Part shown: positions 8,150 through 17,348 of the stretch, piece after piece | Numbering within the stretch: position 1 is the stretch's first letter | Layout: every line of letters starts with the position of its first letter | Source: Marinobacter oulmenensis | GTDB lineage: Bacteria > Pseudomonadota > Gammaproteobacteria > Pseudomonadales > Oleiphilaceae | Direction of reading: 5' to 3' | NCBI RefSeq assembly: GCF_014201735.1 | Contig: NZ_JACHFE010000005.1 | Coordinates: 248,001-312,000 of the forward strand | DNA length: 64,000 nt | Made by a program: the position numbers and the translations under genes | The notes under the pieces: model-generated | The model's input: only the letters and a program-made list of their open reading frames with translations | What the model was told of the DNA's origin: nothing | The model's database searches: none

Positions 8150-10859
8150 GGCGGTGGCCCGGCTGGAGGGCGTCAGTCACTACTACGGGGATACCTGTGC
8201 GCTGGAGGGAATTGACCTCGACATTCCTGCTGGCTGCATGGTCGGGCTGATTGGTCCCGATGGCGTGGGTAAGTCGACCTTACTGGGCCTGGTGGCCGGT
8301 GCCCGTAAACTCCAGCAGGGACAACTGCAGGTGCTGGGCGGGAGTATGGCCAGCCAGCGCTTTCGCAGCCGGGTGGCGCCGCGCATTGCCTACATGCCCC
8401 AGGGCCTGGGCGGCAATCTCTATCACACCCTGACCGTGGACGAGAACATCGGCTTTTTTGCCGATCTGTTCGGGCTGGTTGGAAAGACCCGGAGCCACCA
8501 GATTGACCGGTTGCTCGATGCCACCGGGCTGCGGACCTTCCGGGACCGGCCTGCCGGCAAACTGTCCGGCGGCATGAAACAGAAACTGGGCCTGTGCTGT
8601 GCGCTGATCCACAACCCGGAACTGCTGATTCTTGATGAGCCCACCACCGGGGTCGATCCGCTGTCGCGCAAGCGCTTCTGGGATCTGATCGACAGCATCC
8701 GCAGTCAGCAGCCCGGCATGAGTGTGTTGGTGGCCACCGCCTACATGGAAGAGGCCGAGCGTTACGACTGGCTGGTGGCCATGGACGACGGCAGGGTACT
8801 GGCCACCGGTTCGCCGGACGCGCTGCGCAGCCAGACCGGCACCGAAACCCTGGATGATGCCTTTGTGGCTTTGTCCCCCGGTGAGCAACCGGCCCTTTCC
8901 GGCACTGCCGGTAGCGCACCCCTTCAGGAGAGCGGGCAGACCCCCGCCATTGAGGCCGAGAACCTGACGCTGCGGTTTGGCAGCTTCACGGCTGTCCATG
9001 ATGTGAGTTTTCGTATCCGCCGGGGTGAGATTTTCGGGTTCCTGGGGTCCAACGGCTGTGGCAAGACCACCACCATGAAAATGCTGACCGGCCTGCTGAC
9101 ACCCTCCGAGGGACAGGTTCAGCTGTTCGGTGAGCCCCTGGACGCCCGGGACCTGACGACCCGCAGCAAGGTGGGGTACATGTCCCAGTCCTTCTCCCTG
9201 TATGGGGAGTTGACCGTACGCCAGAACCTGGACCTGCATGCCCGGCTGTTCCACCTGCCGGAAGAGCGCATTGGAGAACGGATCGATACCCTGGCCCGGG
9301 AATTCGGCCTGCAGGCCGTCATGGATCAGGACGCCGGCCAACTGCCCCTGGGGGTGCGCCAACGCCTGTCGCTGGCTGTCGCGGTGGTTCACGAGCCGGA
9401 ACTGCTGATTCTGGATGAGCCCACCTCGGGCGTGGATCCAGGGGCCCGTAACCGCTTCTGGGAACTGCTGCAGCGGCTGTCGCGCCAGGATGGCGTGACC
9501 ATCTTCATCTCCACCCACTTCATGAACGAGGGTGAACGCTGTGATCGTATCTCGCTGATGCACGCCGGCGAGGTATTGGCCTGCGACACGCCGGACGAGC
9601 TGATTCGCGACGCCGGGGGCGACAGCCTGGAAGACGCCTTCATGAAGACCCTGGAAACCGTCGACCAGGAAGCGCCGGCCGATACCGACGGCCTGATGCT
9701 GGCTGGCGGTGACCATGCCCATCGCCCCAGCGCCTTCAGCCTGCGCCGGCTCCTGGCCTATGGTCGCCGGGAAGCCCGGGAACTGCTGAGGGATCCGATC
9801 CGGATGGCGTTCGCCTTTATCGGCTCAGCCTTGCTGATGCTGATTCTGGGCTATGGCATCACCCTGGATGTGGAAGACCTCACCTTTGCCGTGCTGGACC
9901 GGGACCAGACACCCCAGAGCCGGGATTACGTGGCGGCGGTAGCCGGCTCCCGGTATTTCATGGAGCGGCCTTCGATACAGGACACCGACGAGCTGGACCA
10001 GCGCATGCGGGCCGGCGAGCTGAGTCTGGCCATTGAGATTCCGCCCGGATTCGGCCGGGATCTGAAGCGTGGCCGGGCCCCGGAACTGGCGGTCTGGGTG
10101 GACGGTGCCATGCCGTTCCGGGGTGAAACCATCCAGGGTTACGTCCAGGGGCTGCACATCAGTTACCTGAGCGAACTGGCCCAGCGCACGCTGGGGGAAG
10201 TCCCGGCCGTGAGCCTGGTCTCCCTGGAAGACCGCTATCGCTACAATCAGGATTTTCGCAGCCTGGATGCCATGGTACCGGCGGTTATTCCGATCCTGCT
10301 GATCTTTATCCCGGCGATTCTCATGGCCCTGGGGATTGTCCGGGAGAAAGAGCTGGGCTCCATCACCAACCTGTACGTGACACCGGTTACCCGACTGGAA
10401 TTCCTGCTGGGCAAACAGCTGCCCTACATCGCCTTCAGCATGATCAGTTATCTTAGCCTGGTGCTGCTGGCGGTCTATGTGTTCGATGTGCCTCTCAAGG
10501 GCGGCCTGGCGACGCTGTCCCTGGGTGCCCTGCTGTTTGTGACTGCCACCACGGCCCTGGGCCAGGTGATGTCCACGTTTGCCTCCACCCAGATTGCCGC
10601 CCTGGCGGCCACGGCCATCCTGACCATCCTGCCCACGGTACAGTTTTCCGGGCTGACCGAACCGGTGTCGTCGCTGACCGGCGCCGGCGCCCTGATCGGC
10701 CCCCTCTGGCCCGCCACCTGGTTCCTGCAGATCAGCCGTGGGGTGTTCACCAAGGGGCTGACGCTGGCGGACATGCAGGGCGACTTCCTGGCCCTGGCGG
10801 CCTTCATTCCGGTGCTGACGTTGATGGCGGTGGCGCTGCTCAGGAAACAGGGGCGCTGA
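8142..10859 (+). CDS. rbbA: RbbA-like ABC transporter: two ATPase domains fused to an ABC-2 permease
   Basis: A 905-aa fusion protein close to the 911 aa of E. coli RbbA. The first nucleotide-binding domain has Walker [10 protein letters not shown] (about 39-47), signature [11 protein letters not shown] and Walker [14 protein letters not shown]. The second (about 275-500) has GSNGCGKTT, a degenerate signature [11 protein letters not shown] and [13 protein letters not shown]. The C-terminal 360 residues are an ABC-2 permease with one N-terminal and several C-terminal membrane helices around a periplasmic loop. RbbA was described as ribosome-associated, but the flanking adaptor and permease genes argue for export. 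The symbol rests on architecture and context. Confidence 0.88.
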   Translation: MTEAVARLEGVSHYYGDTCALEGIDLDIPAGCMVGLIGPDGVGKSTLLGLVAGARKLQQGQLQVLGGSMASQRFRSRVAPRIAYMPQGLGGNLYHTLTVDENIGFFADLFGLVGKTRSHQIDRLLDATGLRTFRDRPAGKLSGGMKQKLGLCCALIHNPELLILDEPTTGVDPLSRKRFWDLIDSIRSQQPGMSVLVATAYMEEAERYDWLVAMDDGRVLATGSPDALRSQTGTETLDDAFVALSPGEQPALSGTAGSAPLQESGQTPAIEAENLTLRFGSFTAVHDVSFRIRRGEIFGFLGSNGCGKTTTMKMLTGLLTPSEGQVQLFGEPLDARDLTTRSKVGYMSQSFSLYGELTVRQNLDLHARLFHLPEERIGERIDTLAREFGLQAVMDQDAGQLPLGVRQRLSLAVAVVHEPELLILDEPTSGVDPGARNRFWELLQRLSRQDGVTIFISTHFMNEGERCDRISLMHAGEVLACDTPDELIRDAGGDSLEDAFMKTLETVDQEAPADTDGLMLAGGDHAHRPSAFSLRRLLAYGRREARELLRDPIRMAFAFIGSALLMLILGYGITLDVEDLTFAVLDRDQTPQSRDYVAAVAGSRYFMERPSIQDTDELDQRMRAGELSLAIEIPPGFGRDLKRGRAPELAVWVDGAMPFRGETIQGYVQGLHISYLSELAQRTLGEVPAVSLVSLEDRYRYNQDFRSLDAMVPAVIPILLIFIPAILMALGIVREKELGSITNLYVTPVTRLEFLLGKQLPYIAFSMISYLSLVLLAVYVFDVPLKGGLATLSLGALLFVTATTALGQVMSTFASTQIAALAATAILTILPTVQFSGLTEPVSSLTGAGALIGPLWPATWFLQISRGVFTKGLTLADMQGDFLALAAFIPVLTLMAVALLRKQGR

Positions 10860-10860
10860 G

Positions 10861-11982
10861 ATGGAATCACTGGCACATATCTGGCACCTGGGCATCAAGG
10901 AACTGCGCAGCCTCTGGCATGACAAGGCCCTACTGGTCTTCGTGCTGGTCGCCTTTACGGTGATGATCTACACCGCCGGCTCGGCTGGCTCCATGGAACT
11001 GCACAACGCGCCGGTCGCGGTGGTGGATGAAGACCAGACCGTACTCTCCGGACGGGTGATCAACGCCCTGCAGGAACCCTGGTTCCTGCCCCCGGATATC
11101 GTGGACTATCATGAAGTTGACGGCCTGCTGGACAATGGCAGCCACACCTTCGCACTGGTGATCCCGGAGGGGTTTGAGCGGGATGTCCGTCAGGGCCAGC
11201 CGGTGGCGTTGCAGCTCAACATTGATGCCACCCGGATGAGTCAGGCCTTTATCGGGACCACCTACATCCAGCGTTTTGCCTCGGCGGAGGTGGCCGAATT
11301 CCTGAAACCGGGGAGCTCGGCAACCGACGGCCTGCCGATCGAACTGATCACTCGCATCAGCTACAACCCGAATCTGGACGGCACCTGGTTTGGCGGGGTC
11401 ATGGAGCTTGTTACCCAGGTGACCCTGATCAGCATCATCCTGACCGGAGCCGCCCTCATCCGTGAGCGTGAACACGGCACCGTGGAGCATCTGATGGTGA
11501 TGCCCCTGCGCCCGTTCGAGATCATGGCGGGGAAAATCTGGGCTAACGGTCTGGTGGTGCTGCTGGCGGCGGGCGTATCAGTCACCCTGGTGATCCAGGG
11601 CTGGCTGCAGGTGCCGGTGGCCGGCTCGGTGGCGCTGTTCCTGGTGGGCACCCTGATTCACCTGTTTTCCACCACCGCCATCGGCATTCTGATCGGCACC
11701 GTGGCCCGCACCATGCCGCAATTCGGGCTGCTGCTGATCCTCACCATTCTGCCCCTGCAGTTACTGTCCGGTGGAATCACGCCTCGGGAAAGCATGCCAC
11801 AGATGGTGCAGGACCTGATGCTGGCGGCGCCCACCACCCACTTCGTCAGCATGGCCCAGGCGATCCTGTACCGGGGGGCCGGGTTGGAGGTGGTCTGGCC
11901 ACAGATGCTGGCGCTGCTGGCGATTGGCACGGTGTTCCTGTCATTGGCTCTGGCGCTGTTCCGCCGGCACCTGTCGGTCTGA
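10861..11982 (+). CDS. ABC-2 type permease (YhhJ-like)
   Basis: Membrane permease of 373 aa and third gene of the export operon, starting one base after the stop of the RbbA-like gene. One N-terminal helix (VFVLVAFTVMIYTAGSAGS) precedes a large periplasmic loop, then five C-terminal helices with the ABC-2 hallmark REREHGTVEHLMVMPLRPFEIMAGKIWAN. It presumably pairs with the permease half of the preceding fusion protein to form the channel. The operon seems to end here; a palindrome GACAGCTGTC follows the stop at 11985-11994 without a U-run. Confidence 0.88.
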   Translation: MESLAHIWHLGIKELRSLWHDKALLVFVLVAFTVMIYTAGSAGSMELHNAPVAVVDEDQTVLSGRVINALQEPWFLPPDIVDYHEVDGLLDNGSHTFALVIPEGFERDVRQGQPVALQLNIDATRMSQAFIGTTYIQRFASAEVAEFLKPGSSATDGLPIELITRISYNPNLDGTWFGGVMELVTQVTLISIILTGAALIREREHGTVEHLMVMPLRPFEIMAGKIWANGLVVLLAAGVSVTLVIQGWLQVPVAGSVALFLVGTLIHLFSTTAIGILIGTVARTMPQFGLLLILTILPLQLLSGGITPRESMPQMVQDLMLAAPTTHFVSMAQAILYRGAGLEVVWPQMLALLAIGTVFLSLALALFRRHLSV

Positions 11983-12030
11983 TAGACAGCTGTCACGGAA
12001 TTGCCATAAGCGCTTGCTAGCTTCCCGGGT

Positions 12031-14361
12031 ATGTATCACAAGCCCGACCGTCCAGTGAGTGCCGTTCAGATCGCCATGGTGTTACCGGGCGTGCTGATGA
12101 TTCTTTTTGTCTGGGGTTTTTTCCTGGTTCAGGGTGATAACTCACGGGAGGAAGCCCTGCAGGCGCGGCTGGCGGAAAATCGCAATCTGGCCCTGATTGT
12201 TTCGGAAAGCCTCAAGCAGATGACCGACCGCGCCGGCGCTGTGGCCAGCCTGATCGGCGACGGCAACGAAACAGGCGCTGACGAGCCTGACCGTCTACTT
12301 GGCCTGCTTGCTGAAGACCCGGTATTCAACCGGTTAGGCATCTACGATCCCAATGGTCGGTTGGTCTATGCGACCCACCCGGCCTCGGCGCGGCCGGATA
12401 TTGGCGATTGGACGCGAAACCTGCAGCCGAAGCTGGCGGACTCCGGTTTCGTGCCGGTGCTGCCTCCCCGTTACCCGGCCAATGGCGAGACAACCTCGGC
12501 CTCGGCCGAACCGGTATGGCGCCTGTCCTTTCTGATCCCTGTGGGCTTTCCGGCCAACGACCGGGTGGCCCGCTGGATACTGGTGGAACTGGATGTGGGC
12601 TATGTGGCCGGGCTGCTGCAGCACGTCGCCCTGGGCACGGGCGGGTTTATCCAGGTGCTGGATGCCAATGGCGATGAATGGTTGCGGGCTGACAGCAGCG
12701 GCGTGGTTGTCGGTGGGCCGCGGATCAATGGCGCCAGCATGATGAGCGATCAACGGGTCAGCACTGGCTCGACCACTCTCACCCTGGACGGTGAGTCCTA
12801 CCAGTATGTCCACGCCTCACGCAGTAACCATGGTTTCACCATCGGCGTCGCCCAGCCCCAGAAGACCATCCTTGGGCCTCTGGAACGAAGCCGGGGCTGG
12901 CAGTTGATGGTCAATAGTATTATCACGCTGCTGATTGCCGGCAGTATTGTCTGGCTGGTTCGGGTGTTGAAGCAGCAGCAGTTGGCTCTGCAGGCGTCGG
13001 AGCAGGAGAACCAGAACCTGATTGAACGACTGGCCGGTGAGCACGCCCGCAGTTCAAGGGCGGCGGCCATCGACCACCTGAGTGGCCTGTACAACCGGCG
13101 CCAGTTCCTGGAGGTGGCGGGGGAAACCCTGGCCGCCCAACGGCGGGCCAGGCATATGTCGGCCCTGCTGTTCATCGACCTTGACCGCTTCAAGTCCATC
13201 AACGACAGCCTGGGGCATCACGTCGGTGATCAGCTCCTGCAGGCCGTGGCGGGGCGCATACAGCGCATGCTGGGCGAACGGGATGTAGCCGCCCGTTTCG
13301 GGGGGGACGAATTTGTGATTCTGCTCACCGGGAACCGCAGCGAGGCCGGTATTGAACAGTGGGCATCGGATCTAGTGCAGCATCTATCCTCGGTGTACCA
13401 GTTGGATGGTACCGAGCTGAATAACAGCCCCTCGGTCGGCATCGCCATTTCACCCCGGGATGGCCAGAGCATCGATGAGCTGATCCGCAGTGCAGACGCT
13501 GCCATGTATTCGGCCAAAGAGGCCGGACGCGGCCAGTACCGGTTCTTCGACCAATCCCTGAACCTGAATAAAGACGTGGAGGAATTCCATCTGGAACAGG
13601 CCTTTGCGGCGGCCCTGAAGAACCGGGAGTTTGTTCTGCACTACCAGCCCCAGGTGTGTCTGAACACCATGCGAGTGACCGGTTACGAAACCCTGGTGCG
13701 CTGGCAGCACCCGGAATTCGGGCTGGTTTATCCGGATCGTTTTATCCCGGTGGCGGAGAAGACCGGTTTTGTCATCCCGATGGGGCTGGAAGTCATCCGC
13801 CTGGCCTGTGCACAACTGGTTCAGTGGCGACTCGACCAGGTGCCCGTGAAGACCCTGGCGGTGAACGTCTCCCCCATCCAGCTTGGCCGCAGCGAATTCT
13901 GTGAGCAGGTCCGGGCACTGGTGGATGAGCACTGCCTGGAGCCGGGGCAACTGGAGCTGGAAATCACCGAAACGGCGATCCTCAATGACCAGGCCATGGC
14001 CAACCTGCACTGCCTGAAGGAAGCCGGTATTCGCCTCAGCCTGGACGATTTTGGCACCGGTTATTCCGGCCTTGCCCATCTGGAGGCCGTGCCGGTGGAC
14101 AAACTGAAGATCGACCGGAGTCTGATCGCCAGCATCTGCAACAGTCATGACGACAGCCCGGTGGTGTCGTCCACCATCATCCTGGCCAAGCGCATGAAGT
14201 TGCAGGTGGTGGCCGAGGGTGTGGAAACGCCGGAACAACTGGTGCACCTGAAAGTAGCCGGGTGTGACGTGGCCCAGGGCTACCATCTGGGCCGGCCCAT
14301 GCCGGCTGGCGATGTGCCGGAATTCATCCGTAACTTTCACCGGCTGCAGGAAAGCGCGTGA
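12031..14361 (+). CDS. Membrane-anchored GGDEF-EAL protein
   Basis: Bifunctional cyclic-di-GMP enzyme of 776 aa. A first membrane helix (about residues 11-31) and a second (about 293-313) enclose a periplasmic sensor of some 260 residues, probably Cache/CHASE-like. The diguanylate cyclase domain keeps ARFGGDEFVILL (GGDEF near residue 426). The phosphodiesterase domain has ETL in place of EAL (YETLVRW), a tolerated variant, and keeps NVSP, ELEITET, DDFGTGYSGL, KIDRSLI and AEGVET, so both activities may be intact. The next gene, a periplasmic binding protein, starts on its stop codon, suggesting that protein feeds ligand information to the sensor domain. No clear ribosome-binding site precedes the ATG. 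Confidence 0.92.
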   Translation: MYHKPDRPVSAVQIAMVLPGVLMILFVWGFFLVQGDNSREEALQARLAENRNLALIVSESLKQMTDRAGAVASLIGDGNETGADEPDRLLGLLAEDPVFNRLGIYDPNGRLVYATHPASARPDIGDWTRNLQPKLADSGFVPVLPPRYPANGETTSASAEPVWRLSFLIPVGFPANDRVARWILVELDVGYVAGLLQHVALGTGGFIQVLDANGDEWLRADSSGVVVGGPRINGASMMSDQRVSTGSTTLTLDGESYQYVHASRSNHGFTIGVAQPQKTILGPLERSRGWQLMVNSIITLLIAGSIVWLVRVLKQQQLALQASEQENQNLIERLAGEHARSSRAAAIDHLSGLYNRRQFLEVAGETLAAQRRARHMSALLFIDLDRFKSINDSLGHHVGDQLLQAVAGRIQRMLGERDVAARFGGDEFVILLTGNRSEAGIEQWASDLVQHLSSVYQLDGTELNNSPSVGIAISPRDGQSIDELIRSADAAMYSAKEAGRGQYRFFDQSLNLNKDVEEFHLEQAFAAALKNREFVLHYQPQVCLNTMRVTGYETLVRWQHPEFGLVYPDRFIPVAEKTGFVIPMGLEVIRLACAQLVQWRLDQVPVKTLAVNVSPIQLGRSEFCEQVRALVDEHCLEPGQLELEITETAILNDQAMANLHCLKEAGIRLSLDDFGTGYSGLAHLEAVPVDKLKIDRSLIASICNSHDDSPVVSSTIILAKRMKLQVVAEGVETPEQLVHLKVAGCDVAQGYHLGRPMPAGDVPEFIRNFHRLQESA

Positions 14362-15227
14362 TGTTACGGGCCCTGCTGATCCTGATCCTCGTGGTTCCGG
14401 CCCCTCTGCTCTGGGCCGACAACCGATGGGATGAATGCCTGCCCGGCAAACTGGTGTTCACCATGATCCCCAAAAAGGACATGGACGAGCAGCTGGTGGA
14501 ATACCGCCCGCTGGTGGCGTTGCTGGGCGAAGGTTTGGGCATCCCTGTGGAGATGGTGCGCCCGAGTTCCTACGACAGCGTGGTGGATGGACTGGTGTCA
14601 CGGGCGGTGGATGTGGCGGTGCTGGGGCCGGCAGCCTACATCATGGCGCGGGAGCGGGATGACGGCATCCAGGCCTTTGCCTCGCTGGCGGTGCGCCCCG
14701 GGCACTATACCCCGGCGGGCAGTTTTTACCGTTCCTTGCTGCTGGTGCGGGCCGAACGCGAGTTCCGGCGTGCCGCCGACCTGCGTGGTGCCCGGGTAGC
14801 CTTGACCGACCCGGCCAGCACCTCCGGCTCGCTGATTCCGAAAACGGCGTTCGCCGATGCCATCAACCGGCCTCTGGAGGTCTTCTTTGGTGGCCGGGTC
14901 TATGCCGGCAGCCATGACAACGCCATGGACGCCCTGCTGGCGGACCGAGTGGATGCCGCGTTTGTGTCCAGCTCACGGGTGGATGAATACCTGCGCCGGG
15001 GCCTGATCGACAAGGACACTTTCCGGGTGCTGTGGAACTCCGAGCCCCTGCACTATGATCCCTTCGTCTTTCGCAGTGGCCTGTGCCCGGCACTCAGGCA
15101 ACGAATCAGCCAGTTGATGACTCAACCATCGGAACGCAGACAAGCCTTTCTGGAGAGTGTTCATGCCACCGACATTACGCCGGTGGAGCATGCGGATTAT
15201 CGGCCGGTGGAAAACTTGATGAAATAA
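14361..15227 (+). CDS. PhnD-like periplasmic substrate-binding protein
   Basis: Periplasmic binding protein of the phosphate/phosphonate PhnD type, 288 aa. It has a signal peptide (MLRALLILILVVPAPLLWA) and family stretches YRPLVALLGEGLGIPVEM, VDVAVLGPAAYIMA, RGARVALTDPASTSGSLIPK and DAAFVSSS. There is no permease or ATPase gene nearby, so it probably acts as a ligand receptor for the upstream GGDEF-EAL protein rather than in uptake. The ATG at 14361 overlaps the upstream stop by one base; an in-frame GTG at 14358 is an alternative start. The ligand cannot be told from sequence. Confidence 0.82.
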   Translation: MLRALLILILVVPAPLLWADNRWDECLPGKLVFTMIPKKDMDEQLVEYRPLVALLGEGLGIPVEMVRPSSYDSVVDGLVSRAVDVAVLGPAAYIMARERDDGIQAFASLAVRPGHYTPAGSFYRSLLLVRAEREFRRAADLRGARVALTDPASTSGSLIPKTAFADAINRPLEVFFGGRVYAGSHDNAMDALLADRVDAAFVSSSRVDEYLRRGLIDKDTFRVLWNSEPLHYDPFVFRSGLCPALRQRISQLMTQPSERRQAFLESVHATDITPVEHADYRPVENLMK

Positions 15228-15262
15228 TTCAGGCTTGCCTGAAACTGACGCCCTCAGCGTCA
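15228..15262. other. Two consecutive hairpins after the binding-protein gene
   Basis: TTCAGGC-TT-GCCTGAA begins on the first base after the stop, followed by TGACGC-CCTCA-GCGTCA. Neither is followed by a U-run, so they could stabilise the mRNA end or form a weak terminator. Confidence 0.4.
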
Positions 15263-15278
15263 CTATCAAATGGGACTA

Positions 15279-15306
15279 TAGACAGTTTTATTTGCTCCCC
15301 TAGAAT
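15279..15306 (+). promoter_or_regulatory. Predicted sigma-70 promoter of the globin gene
   Basis: TAGACA (5 of 6 to TTGACA) is separated by 16 bases from TAGAAT (5 of 6 to TATAAT), ending 46 bp before the globin ATG. Confidence 0.5.
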
Positions 15307-15352
15307 GCACTCTCGCTGAAAAGTTTTGCTGTTGCAAGGACCTAGAGCAAAT

Positions 15353-15745
15353 ATGACTTCCGTGGATCTTGTCTTTCAGAGTTACGGCCGCTGCTGCCGG
15401 AATGATGCCTTCTTTGCCCATTTCTACGAGCACTTCATGGCCAGCTCTGACGCCATTCGTGAACGTTTCCGCCATACCGACATGGCGGCGCAACGCCATC
15501 TGTTGAGGCACGGCGTCATGCAACTGATGCTGACGGCCCGAGGCATGTCGGACCGCAAGCTGCGCGATCTGGGCCACAGCCACAACCGGAACAATTACGA
15601 CATCAAACCCGAGTGGTACAGCCTGTGGGAAGACGCACTGCTGAAAACCATCAGGGAGCACGACCCGCACTATACGCCGGAGCTGCGCGAGGCCTGGCGT
15701 GAGGTCCTAAAGCCGGGTATCGATATTATTCGTGGGGCATACTGA
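15353..15745 (+). CDS. Single-domain globin
   Basis: Haem-binding globin of 130 aa. The segment LRHGVMQLMLTARGMSDRKLRDLGHSHNRNNYDIKPEWY fits the E-F-G helices, with a candidate proximal His in LGHSH; it is split here only for description. The Cys pair near the N-terminus (GRCCRND) is unusual and could be redox-active. The ATG at 15353 was chosen over an upstream in-frame TTG at 15326 because the fold begins at about MTSVDLVFQ; AAGGA lies 13 bases upstream. It has its own predicted promoter, so it is probably separate from the cyclic-di-GMP genes. Possible roles are oxygen or nitric-oxide handling or sensing. Confidence 0.8.
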   Translation: MTSVDLVFQSYGRCCRNDAFFAHFYEHFMASSDAIRERFRHTDMAAQRHLLRHGVMQLMLTARGMSDRKLRDLGHSHNRNNYDIKPEWYSLWEDALLKTIREHDPHYTPELREAWREVLKPGIDIIRGAY

Positions 15746-15805
15746 GGGAGACGCGTTTGTGCAGGATGCCGTCGTTGTTGATGGTGTTTCCCGGGACTGA
15801 TGAAC

Positions 15806-16912
15806 TTATTGATAAGGCTGTAATTCGTTGCTGTCACTGGTCATTAAACGTAGTAGTCGAGGGTTGAGAAAGAGTTTTTCGTTGCCTACCGCTTTCTCCT
15901 GCAATATACCGGCGTTAACCAGTTGCTTCAGATAATTGGAAGCGGTCTGCCGTTTGGCAATGTCTTTTTCCACCAGGCTTCCAATACGGCAATAGGGCTG
16001 CTCAAAAATGAGCTGGACCAGTTCGTGGCTGTATATTTTGGGTAGTGCCTGTCTGACATGGTCTTCTGTCTCAGTGATAAGCTTTCTCATGGCAGCGATT
16101 TTGGAACAGGTCCAGGACGATACCTGCTCCACGCCTTTAAGCATAAAGATAATCCATTCCTGCCACTCACCGGTGCGGGTAACCTGGGTCAGAAGGCGGT
16201 AGTAATCACTTTTATGCTGAACAATATACCGGCTCAGATAGAGTATGGGCAGGGTGAGTAGCTGCTGTTCGATCAGGTACAGAACGTTCAATATGCGGCC
16301 GGTGCGTCCGTTGCCGTCGTGGAACGGATGGATGGCTTCGAATTGATAATGGCTGATGGCCATTTTGATCAGCGGGTCCATGCCATCGTTCGTATGCAGA
16401 TAGTTTTCCCAGTTAGTGAGAAAGTTGCGAATAGCGGTCTCCCCAACCGGAGGTGTATAGATTGTTTCACCGGTTGCCTGATTGCCGATCAGGGTCCCGG
16501 GGACTTTGCGGACATCCATATCGGTGCCCTTGAGGGTGCCGCACACCTCAATAGCGGTGCTGGCGCATAAGGGCCTTTGCTGAAGGTGTACGAAACCTTC
16601 GTAAAGTGCCGTCCGGTATCGAAGGGCTTCTTTGGTAGCCGGATCGGCTCCTTGATCTTCCTGGGAATACTGAAACAACTTGTCCGTTGTGGTTACGATG
16701 TTTTCGATCTTGGAACTGTCTTTGGCCTCCAGTAGTGGTAGCAGATTTATAAGCAGCGATTGATTCGGAATCAGCTCCCCGGCCTGTTTAAGTTCAGCCA
16801 GAGCGGCCCGGGCGGGGATGCAGGCTTTGAGAACATCGAGAGTCTCTGTCGCAGCCTTGGCCGGTGGAAGAGGAGGTAGTTGGTTGTAAGGCTGATCCGC
16901 TTGCCAGGCCAT
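15806..16912 (-). CDS. Fic family protein (predicted AMP-transferase) with C-terminal winged helix
   Basis: Fic domain protein, 368 aa. The active-site loop is HPFHDGNGRTGR (about 195-206), matching HPFx(D/E)GNGRxxR. An N-terminal SSKIEN (66-71) fits the inhibitory (S/T)xxxE(G/N) motif, so the protein is probably autoinhibited without a separate antitoxin. The N-terminus (MAWQADQPYNQLPPLPP) is typical of the Fic/DUF4172-like group. The last 75 residues look like a winged helix-turn-helix. The ATG at 16912 has AAAGGA at good spacing; a longer frame reaches 17020 without a ribosome-binding site. Lower GC content than its neighbours and a place beside tRNA-Pro suggest horizontal acquisition, though no integrase is present. 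Confidence 0.9.
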   Translation of the reverse strand: MAWQADQPYNQLPPLPPAKAATETLDVLKACIPARAALAELKQAGELIPNQSLLINLLPLLEAKDSSKIENIVTTTDKLFQYSQEDQGADPATKEALRYRTALYEGFVHLQQRPLCASTAIEVCGTLKGTDMDVRKVPGTLIGNQATGETIYTPPVGETAIRNFLTNWENYLHTNDGMDPLIKMAISHYQFEAIHPFHDGNGRTGRILNVLYLIEQQLLTLPILYLSRYIVQHKSDYYRLLTQVTRTGEWQEWIIFMLKGVEQVSSWTCSKIAAMRKLITETEDHVRQALPKIYSHELVQLIFEQPYCRIGSLVEKDIAKRQTASNYLKQLVNAGILQEKAVGNEKLFLNPRLLRLMTSDSNELQPYQ

Positions 16913-16956
16913 GTTTAAATCCTTTGGAAATTTCGACATAGATACAGGATTTAGGC

Positions 16957-16985
16957 AGTCTATGTTTATGCGGTAAACATAGCAA
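16957..16985 (-). promoter_or_regulatory. Predicted fic promoter with a palindromic operator in the spacer
   Basis: On the minus strand TTGCTA (16985-16980) and TAGACT (16962-16957) are exactly 17 bp apart. The perfect inverted repeat CTATGTTTA-N5-TAAACATAG (16960-16982) fills the spacer and overlaps both hexamers. A repressor bound here would block RNA polymerase. The Fic protein's own winged helix is the obvious candidate. Confidence 0.6.
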
Positions 16986-16990
16986 TGAGG

Positions 16991-17021
16991 TGTGTCGATA
17001 AAAAAGCAAAAAATCGACACA
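16991..17021. repeat. Inverted repeat upstream of fic
   Basis: Perfect 9-bp arms TGTGTCGAT and ATCGACACA around a 13-bp A-rich centre, just upstream of the predicted fic -35. It could be a second regulatory site. Nothing is recognisable between here and tRNA-Pro. Confidence 0.5.
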
Positions 17022-17173
17022 GATTAGCCATTGCCGAATCTATAAACATCGAGTCCTCAGGCACCGGGTTGCGGCCAAATCATTTCGGCCATTTGTGCTG
17101 GGTTGGAGTCAAGTCAGTATTGGCTTTGGCTTATCAAGCCTGGAAACAAAAAGGGGAAGGTAAAGCGGGAAAG

Positions 17174-17250
<77 letters not shown>

Positions 17251-17263
17251 AACAACGGCCGGT

Positions 17264-17269
17264 ATTATA
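17264..17269 (-). promoter_or_regulatory. Predicted -10 box of tRNA-Pro
   Basis: A perfect TATAAT on the minus strand lies 13 bp upstream of the mature tRNA 5' end. A GC-rich discriminator (CCGGCCG) follows, typical of stable-RNA promoters under stringent control. The -35 is weak. Confidence 0.55.
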
Positions 17270-17348
17270 CGGATTACGCGGGCTTTTGCCACCCCCGTAA
17301 CGGGGAAATTTTCCCGCGTAACCGTACTCTACCGGCGGTTGGTCCCTG

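Noticed and set aside
8280..9722. 480-aa open frame opposite the RbbA-like gene
   Set aside because: Shadow frame; the plus strand carries all ATPase motifs.
11985..12030. Promoter with TTGCCA before the GGDEF-EAL gene
   Set aside because: No acceptable -10 at 16-18 bp; the palindrome GACAGCTGTC there has no U-run either.
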